This document shows, in pieces, positions 1 to 8,496 of a DNA stretch of 64,000 bases. The stretch is from Bacteroidia bacterium (lineage in GTDB: Bacteria; Bacteroidota; Bacteroidia; Flavobacteriales; Flavobacteriaceae). Positions within the stretch are counted from its first letter, which is position 1. Each line of letters opens with the position of its first letter. The notes under the pieces were generated by a model that made no database searches, had not been told where the DNA came from, and saw nothing but the letters and a program-made list of their open reading frames with translations. The stretch spans positions 46,983 through 110,982 of the forward strand of contig JAUIEK010000007.1 of assembly GCA_030428865.1 (NCBI GenBank), given 5' to 3'. Made by a program: the position numbers and the translations under genes.

Positions 1-916
1 CGGCTAAGAATGGAGTTTCATCAGATATACGTTGAAAATCTTCCAAGGTAAACTTCACATCTGCTGCTTTTGCTATCGCTAAAAAGTGTAATACCGCATT
101 GGTAGAACCTCCCATAACTGTTACCAATCGTACAGCATTTTCCAACGATTTTTTAGTAACTATGTCTGATGGTTTGATGTCTTTTTCTAGTAATACGCGT
201 AGTGCTTCTCCTGCATTGACACACTCTTGCTCTTTATCATTACTAATTGCAGGATTGGATGAATTATAAGGTAAACTCATACCCAAAGCTTCAATTGCCG
301 ATGCCATAGTATTTGCAGTGTACATCCCTCCACAAGCTCCAGCTCCTGGACATGCTTTTTCTATCACATTCTGATATTCCTTTTGAGTAATAGTTCCTGC
401 AACTTTCTCTCCCCACGCTTCAAAAGCAGATACTACATCTAACTTTTTTCCTTCATGACATCCTGAGGCAATAGTTCCTCCATATACTAAAATTGAAGGA
501 CGATTTAACCGTAACATAGCCATTAAGGCTCCAGGCATATTTTTATCACAACCAACAACGGTTACCAATCCATCATAACTCATGGCTTGCACTACGGTTT
601 CCATAGAGTCAGCAATTACATCACGAGATGGTAAAGAATAACGCATCCCAGGAGTTCCCATAGAAATTCCATCAGAAACACCGATGGTATTAAATATCAA
701 CCCTACTAAATCGGCATTTTCAGTTCCTTCTTTCACCAATTTTGCTAAATCGTTTAGGTGCATATTACACGGATTTCCTTCATATCCTGTACTTGCAATT
801 CCAACCAACGGTTTTTCTAAGTCTGATTTTGACAAACCTATAGCATGCAACATCGCTTGCGCTGCTGGCTGTGTGTCGTCTTGCGTTACTTGTTTACTAA
901 ATTTGTTTAGTTCCAT
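1..916 (-). CDS. ilvD: Dihydroxy-acid dehydratase, 5' part (runs off left edge)
   Basis: IlvD dehydrates 2,3-dihydroxy-isovalerate and 2,3-dihydroxy-3-methylvalerate to the keto acids that precede valine and isoleucine. Reading the minus strand from the ATG at 916 gives about 305 residues starting [10 protein letters not shown] with no stop before the window edge, roughly the first half of a 560-residue enzyme. The iron-sulfur ligand cysteines typical of the IlvD/Edd family are visible: C50 (GNPCN), C123 (GCDKNMPG) and C195 (CPGAGACGG). The start codon lies one base after the ilvE stop, so the two are surely cotranscribed and lie downstream of the tandem attenuators at 1955-2214. The rest of the ilv genes are expected to the left of the window. 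Confidence 0.97.
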   Translation of the reverse strand, partial: MELNKFSKQVTQDDTQPAAQAMLHAIGLSKSDLEKPLVGIASTGYEGNPCNMHLNDLAKLVKEGTENADLVGLIFNTIGVSDGISMGTPGMRYSLPSRDVIADSMETVVQAMSYDGLVTVVGCDKNMPGALMAMLRLNRPSILVYGGTIASGCHEGKKLDVVSAFEAWGEKVAGTITQKEYQNVIEKACPGAGACGGMYTANTMASAIEALGMSLPYNSSNPAISNDKEQECVNAGEALRVLLEKDIKPSDIVTKKSLENAVRLVTVMGGSTNAVLHFLAIAKAADVKFTLEDFQRISDETPFLA

Positions 917-917
917 C

Positions 918-1805
918 TTAGCTCGCTTTGCGTTTTTGACGTAAGCCTAATACTTCGTCTTTATATAATTTTATTAGTTTGTGTCCGTGTGATTTTTCCC
1001 ACACTAGTGGAAATTGATAGTTATCTAGCGATTGTAAGCCAACAACTTCTGCTGCTGTTCCTGTGAAAAAGCAAGCGTCTGCATTTTTTAATTCTTCTAA
1101 AGTGAAATGCTTTTCTTCTACAGAAATTCCTTCTTCTTTACATAATTCAATTACAGTAGCACGAGTAATTCCTGCCATGATATGACCTCTCGGAGGCGTG
1201 TATAACTTCCCATTTTTCTGCATAAAAACATTTGCCCCAGAACATTCCGCTACATTTCCATTCATGTCTAATAACAAAGCTTCATCATATCCTGCATTTT
1301 TTGCTTCATTAGTTGACAATATTGAATTCGTATAGTGTCCTGTAACTTTTGCTTCTACAAAACATGACTTCGGATTCGGACGCTGAAACGACGATGTTTT
1401 TACACGCAGTAATCTATCTCCCATATACTTGTCCCACTCCCAACATTGTATAATTAAACAAGTCTCTTTTGAAGTAAGCAAGCTCATATCTGATCCCGTT
1501 ACCACTAAAGGTCTTATATATGCGTCTTTTAAATTGTTTTTTTCTAAAAGTTGGTATGTGATTTCTGTGAGTTCTTCTTCAGAATAATTCAGGTCTATTC
1601 CCATAACATGCGCTCCGTATCGTAAGCGTTTGTAATGCTCATAGGGTTTAAAAATTTTTACTCCTCTACCTGTTTTATAAGCTCGTATTCCTTCAAACAC
1701 TCCATTACCATAATGTAGTGTTTGACTGTAAGCTTGTACGGATGCTTCTTTTGCCTTTATAAAGCTTCCATTAAAATACACAATACTGTTTTCGTTGAAA
1801 TACAT
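918..1805 (-). CDS. ilvE: Branched-chain amino acid aminotransferase (class IV)
   Basis: PLP enzyme of fold type IV catalysing the last transamination to Leu, Ile and Val. At 295 aa it has the usual length of the short bacterial IlvE type. The probable PLP lysine is K153 (EAKVTGHY), followed by the class IV signature around residues 180-195 ([11 protein letters not shown], with E187 placed to contact the pyridine nitrogen). It is the first gene after the two attenuators and overlaps almost end to start with ilvD. A second, longer branched-chain aminotransferase of a different subtype lies at 32882-33937, so this copy is probably the biosynthetic one. The ATG at 1805 is the only good start, and the region between it and terminator 2 (1955) is about 150 nt of untranslated AT-rich leader. 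Confidence 0.95.
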   Translation of the reverse strand: MYFNENSIVYFNGSFIKAKEASVQAYSQTLHYGNGVFEGIRAYKTGRGVKIFKPYEHYKRLRYGAHVMGIDLNYSEEELTEITYQLLEKNNLKDAYIRPLVVTGSDMSLLTSKETCLIIQCWEWDKYMGDRLLRVKTSSFQRPNPKSCFVEAKVTGHYTNSILSTNEAKNAGYDEALLLDMNGNVAECSGANVFMQKNGKLYTPPRGHIMAGITRATVIELCKEEGISVEEKHFTLEELKNADACFFTGTAAEVVGLQSLDNYQFPLVWEKSHGHKLIKLYKDEVLGLRQKRKAS

Positions 1806-1954
1806 GTCTTTTTAAATATTGGTTCGAAATTATTTTTTTGTTACCTTTTTGTATTCTTTATTTTACAATTTTGACTATCCTCAAGGTTTTTGAAAAAAAT
1901 TTAAAATTTTAATATTCAATGATTTAACTATTACTCTTTATGATATTCAGCATC

Positions 1955-1994
1955 AAAAAAAAGCCTGTATCTTTTAAGAAGATACAGGCTTTTT
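1955..1994 (-). terminator. Attenuator terminator 2 (upstream of ilvE)
   Basis: On the minus strand a 16-bp perfect stem (arms 1979-1994 and 1958-1973) with a 5-nt loop is followed by a run of U. The 5' arm contains CTGTATC (1981-1987). Its complement GATACAG lies at 2009-2015, overlapping the stop codon of leader peptide 2. Pairing of these two segments would break the terminator and allow read-through into ilvE. This is a direct sequence observation; the regulatory role is inferred from the known ilv/leu attenuation mechanism of other bacteria. Confidence 0.9.
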
Positions 1995-2013
1995 ATAGGT
2001 AAAACTATCTGTA

Positions 2014-2076
2014 TCAACTCGGTGGAGAGCTAATAATGACAACAATAATTACCACGATGTTAAAAAATTGATTCAT
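2014..2076 (-). CDS. Leader peptide 2 of the ilv attenuator (20 aa, Ile/Val-rich)
   Basis: A 20-codon frame, ATG at 2076 and TGA at 2014-2016, encodes MNQFF followed by NIVVIIVVII and SSPPS. It has five Ile and four Val codons within ten consecutive codons, as expected for a sensor of charged tRNA-Ile and tRNA-Val. The stop codon overlaps the antiterminator segment (2009-2015) for terminator 2, so a ribosome that reaches the stop would mask that segment and let the terminator form. A ribosome stalled on the Ile/Val codons would leave it free. The peptide has no function of its own expected. It is too short for normal gene callers. Confidence 0.88.
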   Translation of the reverse strand: MNQFFNIVVIIVVIISSPPS

Positions 2077-2091
2077 ACTTTTTTTCAACTA

Positions 2092-2125
2092 AAAAAGGCT
2101 TCCTAAAATTATAGGAAGCCTTTTT
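2092..2125 (-). terminator. Attenuator terminator 1
   Basis: Minus-strand stem of 14 bp (arms 2112-2125 and 2092-2105, A-run and U-run included), 6-nt loop, ending in U residues. Its 5' arm contains CTTCCTA (2112-2118). The complementary TAGGAAG lies at 2145-2151, immediately after the stop codon of leader peptide 1, giving the alternative antiterminator pairing. Confidence 0.9.
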
Positions 2126-2151
2126 CTATTTTTATTTAAATACACTTCCTA

Positions 2152-2214
2152 TCACCCTCGTGAGATAATCACGATAATGTTAATAGAAATAATATTTAAA
2201 ACTTGTTTTTTCAT
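2152..2214 (-). CDS. Leader peptide 1 of the ilv attenuator (20 aa, Ile-rich)
   Basis: A 20-codon frame with ATG at 2214 and TGA at 2152-2154 encodes MKKQVL followed by NIISINIIVII and SRG: seven Ile, two Val and one Leu. It sits 58 nt downstream of the leuB stop and upstream of terminator 1. The segment TAGGAAG (2145-2151) directly after the stop codon is complementary to the 5' arm of that terminator, the same geometry as in leader 2. No promoter is evident between the two leader units, so one transcript probably has to pass both checks in turn. Confidence 0.88.
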   Translation of the reverse strand: MKKQVLNIISINIIVIISRG

Positions 2215-2222
2215 TTGTGCTA

Positions 2223-2255
2223 CAAATATTTACGATTAAAATTTAAAAATCCAAA
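2223..2255 (-). promoter_or_regulatory. Candidate promoter of the ilv leader
   Basis: Minus strand: TTTG at 2252-2255 and ATATTTG at 2223-2229, about 22 nt apart, resembling the Bacteroidota -33 TTTG and -7 TAnnTTTG elements with one weak position at the start of the -7. Transcription would start only a few nt before the leader 1 ATG (2214), giving an almost leaderless message. Read-through from leuB is an alternative source of the transcript. Confidence 0.45.
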
Positions 2256-2272
2256 TTTGATAAGATATTTTT

Positions 2273-3391
2273 CTAAATAATCGTTAATTGACCAATGCGT
2301 ACATTCTCCATATTAATGGTGTTTTCTTCTGGATACAAAATAAAATCGGCTATAAAATCACCTACTTTGTCAGTAGTAATTGTATCTGTTTCTGAATTAA
2401 TGTCTGGCGTACAAATGTTTTGGTCTAGAGATTTTTCAACACCTAATCGCACAGCACTAGCTTCCTCTGTTAACCCAAAATGATCTAATAAAAGAGCGAC
2501 TGAAAGAATAGAAGCTAGTGGGTTTGCTATTCCTTTACCTTTCGCTTGAGGATATGAACCATGAATGGGCTCGAATAAAGCATACTTACTGCCTATAGAA
2601 GCAGATGCCAATAAACCAATAGAACCACTAATCACACTACTTTCATCAGATAAAATGTCTCCAAACATATTTTCAGTCAAGATTACATCAAATTGAGAAG
2701 GGTTCAATATAATCTGCATTGCTGCATTATCTACAAATAAAAAATCAAGAGTTACATCATCGTAAGCTTTACTTGCCTCGGTAACTACTTTACGCCACAA
2801 CCTAGAAGATTCTAACACATTTGCCTTGTCTACTAATGTTACTTTCTTCTTTCTACTTTTTGCAGCTTTAAATGCCAAGTGAGCTATTCGCTCTATCTCC
2901 AATCTATTATATTGACAAAGATCTGAAGCAGCATTGCCATCTTCACTCAACTCTTTTGCTCCAAAGTAAATTCCGCCTGTTAATTCTCTAAATATCGTGA
3001 AATCTGTTCCTTCTATAATTTCTTTCTTTAAAGGCGCTTTATCAAGTAGTGAAGCGTATGCCTGTACAGGACGAATATTTGCAAAAAGATCTAATGACTT
3101 TCTTAGTTTGAGCAATCCTTGTTCTGGTCTTACTTTTGCTGAAGGATCATTGTCATATTTAGGATCTCCTATAGAACCAAATAAAACAGCATCTGTATTT
3201 AAACAAATATCCAAAGTGGCTTTTGGTAGCGGATCATTACACGCATCAATCGCAACTGCTCCTACTAAAGCTTCTTTGTAGGTAAATGTATGATCATACT
3301 TAGACGCTACTGCATTAAGCACTTTTTTGGCTTGCTGGGTTACCTCTGGTCCTATTCCATCACCAGATAATACTGCAATACTTAATTTCAT
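2273..3391 (-). CDS. leuB: 3-isopropylmalate dehydrogenase
   Basis: NAD-dependent oxidative decarboxylation of 3-isopropylmalate to 2-oxoisocaproate in leucine synthesis. The 372-aa length is normal for the isocitrate/isopropylmalate dehydrogenase family. It opens with a typical AVLSGDGIGPEV motif. The substrate arginine region (LLKLRKSLDLFANIRPV) is present, as are the metal-binding aspartates near residues 220-250 (VDNAAMQ, NMFGDILSDE) and the NAD-site motif EPIHGSYPQAKG. It is last of the leuACDB series, 19 nt after leuD. The two leader-peptide attenuators follow it. Confidence 0.97.
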   Translation of the reverse strand: MKLSIAVLSGDGIGPEVTQQAKKVLNAVASKYDHTFTYKEALVGAVAIDACNDPLPKATLDICLNTDAVLFGSIGDPKYDNDPSAKVRPEQGLLKLRKSLDLFANIRPVQAYASLLDKAPLKKEIIEGTDFTIFRELTGGIYFGAKELSEDGNAASDLCQYNRLEIERIAHLAFKAAKSRKKKVTLVDKANVLESSRLWRKVVTEASKAYDDVTLDFLFVDNAAMQIILNPSQFDVILTENMFGDILSDESSVISGSIGLLASASIGSKYALFEPIHGSYPQAKGKGIANPLASILSVALLLDHFGLTEEASAVRLGVEKSLDQNICTPDINSETDTITTDKVGDFIADFILYPEENTINMENVRIGQLTII

Positions 3392-3410
3392 CTTTTCTTC
3401 TTTAAAAACG

Positions 3411-4001
3411 TTAAACGTTATTGTGAATTTCGTAGTTTTTAATTTTTTCTTTTTGACTTAATAGATAATCAATATCATCATAGCCATTTAGTAAACACAA
3501 TTTTTTATAAGGATTGATTTCAAACATTTCAACTACCTCATGTTCTTTAATTTGTATTGATTGATTTTCTAAATCAACCTCTACAACTGTTTGTGGATTC
3601 TTGACAACCTCTTGTAACAGAAAATCTAAATACTCTTTTGAAACAGTAACAGGCAAGATTCCGTTGTTTAATGCATTGTCTTTAAATATGTCTGCAAAAA
3701 AGCTAGATACGATTACTTTAAATCCGTACGCTGATAAAGCCCAAGCAGCATGTTCACGGCTAGAGCCGCATCCAAAATTGTTTTTGGCAATTAATATGGT
3801 TCCGCTATAGCGAGAATCGTTTAATATAAAGTTTTGATTAACACTACCATCTTTATGAAAACGCCAATCTCGAAACACATTATCCCCAAAGCTTTCTTTA
3901 TCTGTAGCTTTTAAAAAACGTGCCGGAATAATTTGGTCTGTATCAACATTTTCTATTGCTAATGGGATTGCTGTTGAACTATGTTTTGTGAATTTTTCCA
4001 T
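3411..4001 (-). CDS. leuD: 3-isopropylmalate dehydratase, small subunit
   Basis: The swivel-domain subunit that pairs with LeuC to isomerise 2- to 3-isopropylmalate. At 196 aa it is the normal size. The family motif [16 protein letters not shown] lies near residues 74-89, preceded by [11 protein letters not shown] (residues 20-30). Two nt separate it from the leuC stop, consistent with translational coupling of subunits made in equal amounts. ATG at 4001 is the natural start. Confidence 0.97.
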   Translation of the reverse strand: MEKFTKHSSTAIPLAIENVDTDQIIPARFLKATDKESFGDNVFRDWRFHKDGSVNQNFILNDSRYSGTILIAKNNFGCGSSREHAAWALSAYGFKVIVSSFFADIFKDNALNNGILPVTVSKEYLDFLLQEVVKNPQTVVEVDLENQSIQIKEHEVVEMFEINPYKKLCLLNGYDDIDYLLSQKEKIKNYEIHNNV

Positions 4002-4003
4002 AC

Positions 4004-5404
4004 TTACACTACTGCTTCTAATGAAGTTATCTCTTCTGTTACATTTACAATTTTTCCCGCTACAGCAGTAGCCGCAGCAACTAACGGACTTGCTAAAATA
4101 GTCCTTGCACCTTGCCCTTGCCTTCCTTCAAAATTTCTATTGGATGTTGATACACAATACGCTCCTTCTGGTATTTTATCATCATTCATTGCCAAACATG
4201 CAGAACAACCTGGTTGACGTAATTCAAATCCAGCAGCTTCAAAAATTCGATCTAACCCTTCTTCACTTATTTGTTTTGCTACTTGTTGTGAACCAGGTAC
4301 AAGCCAAGCGGTAACGTTTTTAGCTTTTTCCTTTCCTTTTATGTAATGAGCTGCAACTCTAAAATCTTCTATTCTAGAATTTGTACAACTCCCTATAAAA
4401 ACATAGTCAATTGGTTTGTCTAACAAAAACTCTCCTTTTGTAAAATTCATGTAGTTGAGTGCTTTTTCAAAGGAAGAATCATCACTTTCAGGAATACTAT
4501 CTGTTATTTTAATTCCCATTCCTGGGTTTGTTCCGTAAGTAATCATTGGTTCAATATCCTCTGCATCAAAGTAATATTCTTGATCAAAAACAGCATCTTC
4601 ATCGGTTTTTAGTGTTTTCCAGTAAGCTATTCTTTGATCTAAATCTGCTCCTTTGGGGGCGAATGGTTTCCCTTTTACATAATCAAAAGTAGTTTGATCT
4701 GGTGCAATCATTCCGCCTCTGGCTCCCATTTCTATACTCATGTTACAGACTGTCATACGTCCTTCCATCGACATTTCTTCAAAAATATTCCCTGCATATT
4801 CACAAAAATATCCAGTACCTGAATTGGTTCCGAGCTTCGAAATGATATATAGAATTACATCTTTGGGAAGTACTCCTTTTTTAAGTTTCCCATTAACATG
4901 CACTCGAAGTTTTTTAGGCTTTGTTAGCAGCAAACACTGACTAGCAAAAACCTGAGCTACTTGAGTAGTCCCAATACCAAAAGCGATAGAACCAAATGCT
5001 CCGTGAGTAGACGTATGACTATCTCCACAAACTATCGTCATTCCGGGTTGGGTAATTCCCAGTTCAGGGGTCATAACATGTACAATACCGTTGTATTTAT
5101 GACCCAAACCATATAATGTAATATTGTTTTTTTTGCAATTTTCAGTTAATTGCTTCAGTTGTTTTCTTGATAAAACATCTTTTACTGGTAAATGCTGATC
5201 TACTGTTGGCGTATTATGATCTGCCGTTGCAATAATCTTATCAGGTCTTGCAACAGGAATGTTACGCTGTTCTAACTCAGAAAAAGCCTGCGGACTTGTA
5301 ACCTCATGAATTAAATGCTTATCAATATAAAGAATAGATGGTCCTCCTTCTAATGTATCAACCACATGTGCATCCCAAACTTTATCAAATAATGTTTTTC
5401 CCAT
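4004..5404 (-). CDS. leuC: 3-isopropylmalate dehydratase, large subunit
   Basis: Aconitase-family [4Fe-4S] enzyme of leucine synthesis; 466 aa, full length. The three cluster cysteines are visible at C340 (GSCTNSR), C400 and C403 ([10 protein letters not shown]). The substrate-binding motif [12 protein letters not shown] is at 127-138. Its ATG directly abuts the leuA stop codon, so leuA and leuC are in one transcript. Confidence 0.98.
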   Translation of the reverse strand: MGKTLFDKVWDAHVVDTLEGGPSILYIDKHLIHEVTSPQAFSELEQRNIPVARPDKIIATADHNTPTVDQHLPVKDVLSRKQLKQLTENCKKNNITLYGLGHKYNGIVHVMTPELGITQPGMTIVCGDSHTSTHGAFGSIAFGIGTTQVAQVFASQCLLLTKPKKLRVHVNGKLKKGVLPKDVILYIISKLGTNSGTGYFCEYAGNIFEEMSMEGRMTVCNMSIEMGARGGMIAPDQTTFDYVKGKPFAPKGADLDQRIAYWKTLKTDEDAVFDQEYYFDAEDIEPMITYGTNPGMGIKITDSIPESDDSSFEKALNYMNFTKGEFLLDKPIDYVFIGSCTNSRIEDFRVAAHYIKGKEKAKNVTAWLVPGSQQVAKQISEEGLDRIFEAAGFELRQPGCSACLAMNDDKIPEGAYCVSTSNRNFEGRQGQGARTILASPLVAAATAVAGKIVNVTEEITSLEAVV

Positions 5405-6577
5405 TTATGCGTAGATTGATGTTGTTATTTTGCTAGCTTCTATAATTGCATGAATATCTCCATCTTGAATTTCTTTCTTCTTATCAGCAAAATTCAAAAA
5501 TGTTTCATATACAACATCGAGCTGAAGCTTGGTTAATTCATATCCTACTTTTTTAGCTCTATAAGCCAATGCCGCTCTTCCGCTTCTTGCTGTCAAAACG
5601 ATAGAAGATTCTATCACACCCACATCTTTTGGATCTATGATTTCATAGGTACTTCGATTTTTAATTACTCCATCTTGATGGATTCCTGAGCTATGCGCAA
5701 ACGCATTAGAACCAACAATAGCCTTATTGGGTTGCACTAACATTCCCATACTCTCTGATACCAGTTTACTCATATCATTCAAACGTTGCGTATTAATATT
5801 TGTATCTAAATTAAGATATGGATGTTGTTTTAAAATCATTACAACTTCTTCTAGAGATGTATTTCCTGCTCGCTCTCCTATTCCATTAATTGTACATTCT
5901 ATTTGACGAGCTCCATTGAGAACTCCCGCTATCGAGTTAGCTGTTGCCAAACCTAAATCATTATGGCAATGACAAGAAAGTGTTACCTTTTCTATTCCTT
6001 TCACATTAGATCGTAAATAATTTATTTTAGCTCCATACTCTTCTGGCAAGCAATATCCTGTGGTATCTGGAATGTTTAAAACAGTGGCTCCTGCTTTAAT
6101 AACCTCTTCGCAAACTCGTGCTAGAAATTCATTGTCCGTTCTGCCCGCATCTTCTGCATAAAACTCTATATCTTCTACAAAAGATTTTGCATATTTAACA
6201 GCCTCTACTGCTCGTTCTATAACTTTTTCTCTAGATGATTTAAACTTATAATTAATATGAGAATCGGATGTTCCAATACCTGTGTGAACTCTGGGTTTTT
6301 TAGCATACCTGAGTGCTTCTGCCGCTACTTCTATATCTTTCTTAACAGCTCTAGTAAGCCCACAAACTGTTGCATTTTTAACAACTTTTGCCACTTCACT
6401 TACCGATGAAAAATCACCAGGGCTAGAAACAGGAAAACCTGCTTCAATAATATCTACACCTAAAAGATCAAGCTGTTGCGCAATAACTACTTTTTGTTCT
6501 GTATTTAATTTACATCCTGGAACTTGCTCTCCATCTCGAAGCGTTGTATCAAAAATATCAACCTTATCTTTTGCCAT
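5405..6577 (-). CDS. leuA: 2-isopropylmalate synthase lacking the C-terminal regulatory domain
   Basis: Condenses acetyl-CoA with 2-oxoisovalerate, the committed step to leucine. The TIM-barrel catalytic domain is complete: [12 protein letters not shown] (10-21), the metal ligands HCHND (203-207), and HSSGIHQDG (295-303) from the first linker subdomain. The protein stops at 390 aa, whereas E. coli LeuA is about 520 aa with a C-terminal leucine-binding domain. Feedback inhibition by that domain is therefore not expected. Homocitrate synthase or citramalate synthase are alternatives for a short DRE-TIM enzyme, but the position ahead of leuCDB argues strongly for isopropylmalate synthase. Confidence 0.93.
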   Translation of the reverse strand: MAKDKVDIFDTTLRDGEQVPGCKLNTEQKVVIAQQLDLLGVDIIEAGFPVSSPGDFSSVSEVAKVVKNATVCGLTRAVKKDIEVAAEALRYAKKPRVHTGIGTSDSHINYKFKSSREKVIERAVEAVKYAKSFVEDIEFYAEDAGRTDNEFLARVCEEVIKAGATVLNIPDTTGYCLPEEYGAKINYLRSNVKGIEKVTLSCHCHNDLGLATANSIAGVLNGARQIECTINGIGERAGNTSLEEVVMILKQHPYLNLDTNINTQRLNDMSKLVSESMGMLVQPNKAIVGSNAFAHSSGIHQDGVIKNRSTYEIIDPKDVGVIESSIVLTARSGRAALAYRAKKVGYELTKLQLDVVYETFLNFADKKKEIQDGDIHAIIEASKITTSIYA

Positions 6578-6606
6578 TTTTGTACTAATATTTCTTTATT
6601 ACTAAA

Positions 6607-6614
6607 CAAAAGTA
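6607..6614 (-). promoter_or_regulatory. Candidate -7 element of the leuA promoter
   Basis: TACTTTTG on the minus strand fits TAnnTTTG exactly and lies 29 nt upstream of the leuA ATG. A start site near 6600 would leave about 23 nt of leader, too short for an attenuator in front of leuA. No convincing -33 TTG is seen. Confidence 0.5.
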
Positions 6615-6726
6615 TATTTTGGTTTTATGGATATTTTTAAAAAACAGTTTTGCATTACAATGCTTAAAAGAATCTATCAAAACAAAAACCATTGTAAATC
6701 AATTACTTAAATTTTTATTTACTACG

Positions 6727-8271
6727 ATGACAAACCATCAAAAAGACAATTTATTTGTATTAATAAAGTCGTTGTCAAAATCTGAAAAACGACAATTTAA
6801 ACTTTATGTAGGGAGATTAGACGGCAATACTGATTCTAAATTTTTGGCATTGTTCAATCTTTTAGATAAATCTTCTAATTACAATGAAAAAGTCATCTTA
6901 AATAGTAACATTGTTAAAAAAGCGCAACTATCCAACTTAAAAGCACATTTATATAGACAAATACTTATTAGTTTACGACTCAATCCTTCTAGGCAAAACA
7001 TACGTATACAGATTAGAGAGCAGCTAGACTTTGCCACTATTTTATACCACAAAGGATTGTATAAACAAAGCTTAAAAATACTGGATAGAGCCAAAAAAAC
7101 CGCAGTTGAATATCAAGAGAAAAATATTGCTTATGAGATTGTAGAATTAGAAAAAGTAATTGAATCACAGTATATTACAAGAAGCATTACAGGAAGAGCA
7201 GATGAACTTGTATTACAAGCCAAACAGTTAAGTATGGATAATGTTATAGCCAGTAAGCTATCAAATTTATCACTTCAGTTGTACGGAATTCTTCTCAAAA
7301 CAGGTTATATAAAAAATGATAAAGAGTATAAAGTAATCACCAAATATTTTAGTGATCGGCTACCGAAAGTTACCATAAGTAAATTAGGATTTCGTGAAAA
7401 ATTGTGGCTGTATAAATCTCATTTATGGTATAATTTTTTAACGCATGACTTTCTTGGCTGCTACAAATATTCTTCTAAGTGGGTTGACTTATTTTATGGT
7501 AATGAAACAATGATTTATTTAAATCCAGTATTTTATCTCAAAGGAAATCATTACTTATTGGAGTCTTTGTTTCTGCTAAGACATCATTCAAAATTTGAGT
7601 CTTCTCTTCATCAACTAGAATCTGTTTTACAATCAAGTGAGTTTCCAAAAGATGACAATATCGAAGCATTAAAGTTTATGTATTTAACTAGCAATAAACT
7701 AAATCTTCATTTTATGAAAGGAACTTTTAATGAAGGTCTTCCTATCATAACTAATATTTTAAAAGGAATAAAAAAATACCAAAATCGTATTGATGAACAC
7801 CATATTATGCTCTTTTATTACAAAATTGCATGCCTTTATTTTGGTGCTGGAAATAATAAAAAATGTATTGAATTTTTAGATCGGATTATCAACAACGGAG
7901 CATTAAAAATGAGAGAAGATTTATTGTGTTTTTCTCGCATATTAAATGTAATTGCTCATTACGAAGAAGGATTGGACTATCATCTAGAAGTTCAGCTAAA
8001 AAGTACTTATAAGTTTTTACTAAAAATGAATGATCTTCATGAAGTGCAAAAAGCCATTCTTTCTTTTTTAAGAAGATTAGGAAATGTGTACCCGCATCAA
8101 ATAAAAAACGAGTTCAAAAAATTGCACAAGAAATTAAAAAACTATGAAAAAGACCCTTATGAACAACGTTCTTTCTTATACTTAGATATTCTTTCTTGGC
8201 TAGAAAGCAAAATAGATAACAAGCCTGTTTCTCAGATTATTCAGGATAAATTCAGAAAATTGAAGCATTAA
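6727..8271 (+). CDS. Uncharacterised alpha-helical (TPR-like) protein
   Basis: I do not recognise a named family. The 514-residue protein is rich in Leu, Lys and Tyr with helix pairs along its length, for example KGLYKQSLKILDRAKKTAVEYQ and CLYFGAGNNKKCIEFLDRIINN, which look like degenerate tetratricopeptide units. It has no signal peptide or membrane segment, so a cytoplasmic scaffold role is plausible. The frame is open back to 6619. However, the ATG at 6727 (MTNHQKDNLFVLIKSLSKSE) is the better start, because a shorter gene leaves room for the divergent leuA promoter and the extra N-terminus is low-complexity. It is transcribed divergently from leuA and followed by a hairpin terminator. Confidence 0.8.
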   Translation: MTNHQKDNLFVLIKSLSKSEKRQFKLYVGRLDGNTDSKFLALFNLLDKSSNYNEKVILNSNIVKKAQLSNLKAHLYRQILISLRLNPSRQNIRIQIREQLDFATILYHKGLYKQSLKILDRAKKTAVEYQEKNIAYEIVELEKVIESQYITRSITGRADELVLQAKQLSMDNVIASKLSNLSLQLYGILLKTGYIKNDKEYKVITKYFSDRLPKVTISKLGFREKLWLYKSHLWYNFLTHDFLGCYKYSSKWVDLFYGNETMIYLNPVFYLKGNHYLLESLFLLRHHSKFESSLHQLESVLQSSEFPKDDNIEALKFMYLTSNKLNLHFMKGTFNEGLPIITNILKGIKKYQNRIDEHHIMLFYYKIACLYFGAGNNKKCIEFLDRIINNGALKMREDLLCFSRILNVIAHYEEGLDYHLEVQLKSTYKFLLKMNDLHEVQKAILSFLRRLGNVYPHQIKNEFKKLHKKLKNYEKDPYEQRSFLYLDILSWLESKIDNKPVSQIIQDKFRKLKH

Positions 8272-8286
8272 AAATATCACAAAAAG

Positions 8287-8314
8287 AAAAGCTTCTCAAA
8301 ATTGAGAAGCTTTT
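8287..8314. terminator. Bidirectional terminator
   Basis: Inverted repeat AAAAGCTTCTCAA / TTGAGAAGCTTTT (13-bp arms, 2-nt spacer) between the stop of the TPR-like gene and the 3' end of the tRNA-Leu gene. U-runs occur on both strands, so it can end both convergent transcripts. Confidence 0.85.
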
Positions 8315-8315
8315 G

Positions 8316-8397
8316 TGCGGGTGAAGGGAGTCGAACCCCCACGCCTCGCGGCACTAGATCCTAAGTCTAGCGTGTCTACCAATTCCACCACACCCGC
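8316..8397 (-). tRNA. tRNA-Leu (UAG)
   Basis: An 82-nt class II tRNA. The acceptor stem is GCGGGTG / CACCCGC with discriminator A. The anticodon arm is CTAGA-CTTAGGA-TCTAG, which gives anticodon TAG. There is a long variable arm and a T-loop with GGTTCGACTCC. The 3' CCA is not encoded. The UAG anticodon reads CUN leucine codons. Confidence 0.97.
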
Positions 8398-8467
8398 AAA
8401 ACAAATTTAGGACTGCAAATATACGCATTCAGCTTAAATAGCAAAGTGCTTACGAGGTAATTTTTGT

Positions 8468-8475
8468 TATTTTTG
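8468..8475 (+). promoter_or_regulatory. -7 promoter element of the dipeptidase gene
   Basis: TATTTTTG matches TAnnTTTG exactly. A start point about 6 nt downstream falls after the upstream in-frame ATG at 8464. This rules that codon out and supports ATG 8488 or 8497 as the true start. Confidence 0.55.
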
Positions 8476-8496
8476 ACATCCACATTAATGTTTCAT

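Noticed and set aside
684..944. Plus-strand open frame of 86 codons opposite ilvD
   Set aside because: It lies antisense to the strongly conserved ilvD coding sequence and has no promoter or family resemblance.
4740..4940. Plus-strand open frame inside leuC
   Set aside because: Antisense shadow of the aconitase-family gene; composition follows the reverse of leuC codons.
6619..6726. N-terminal extension of the TPR-like protein
   Set aside because: It overlaps the divergent leuA promoter region, is low-complexity, and a better ATG exists at 6727.
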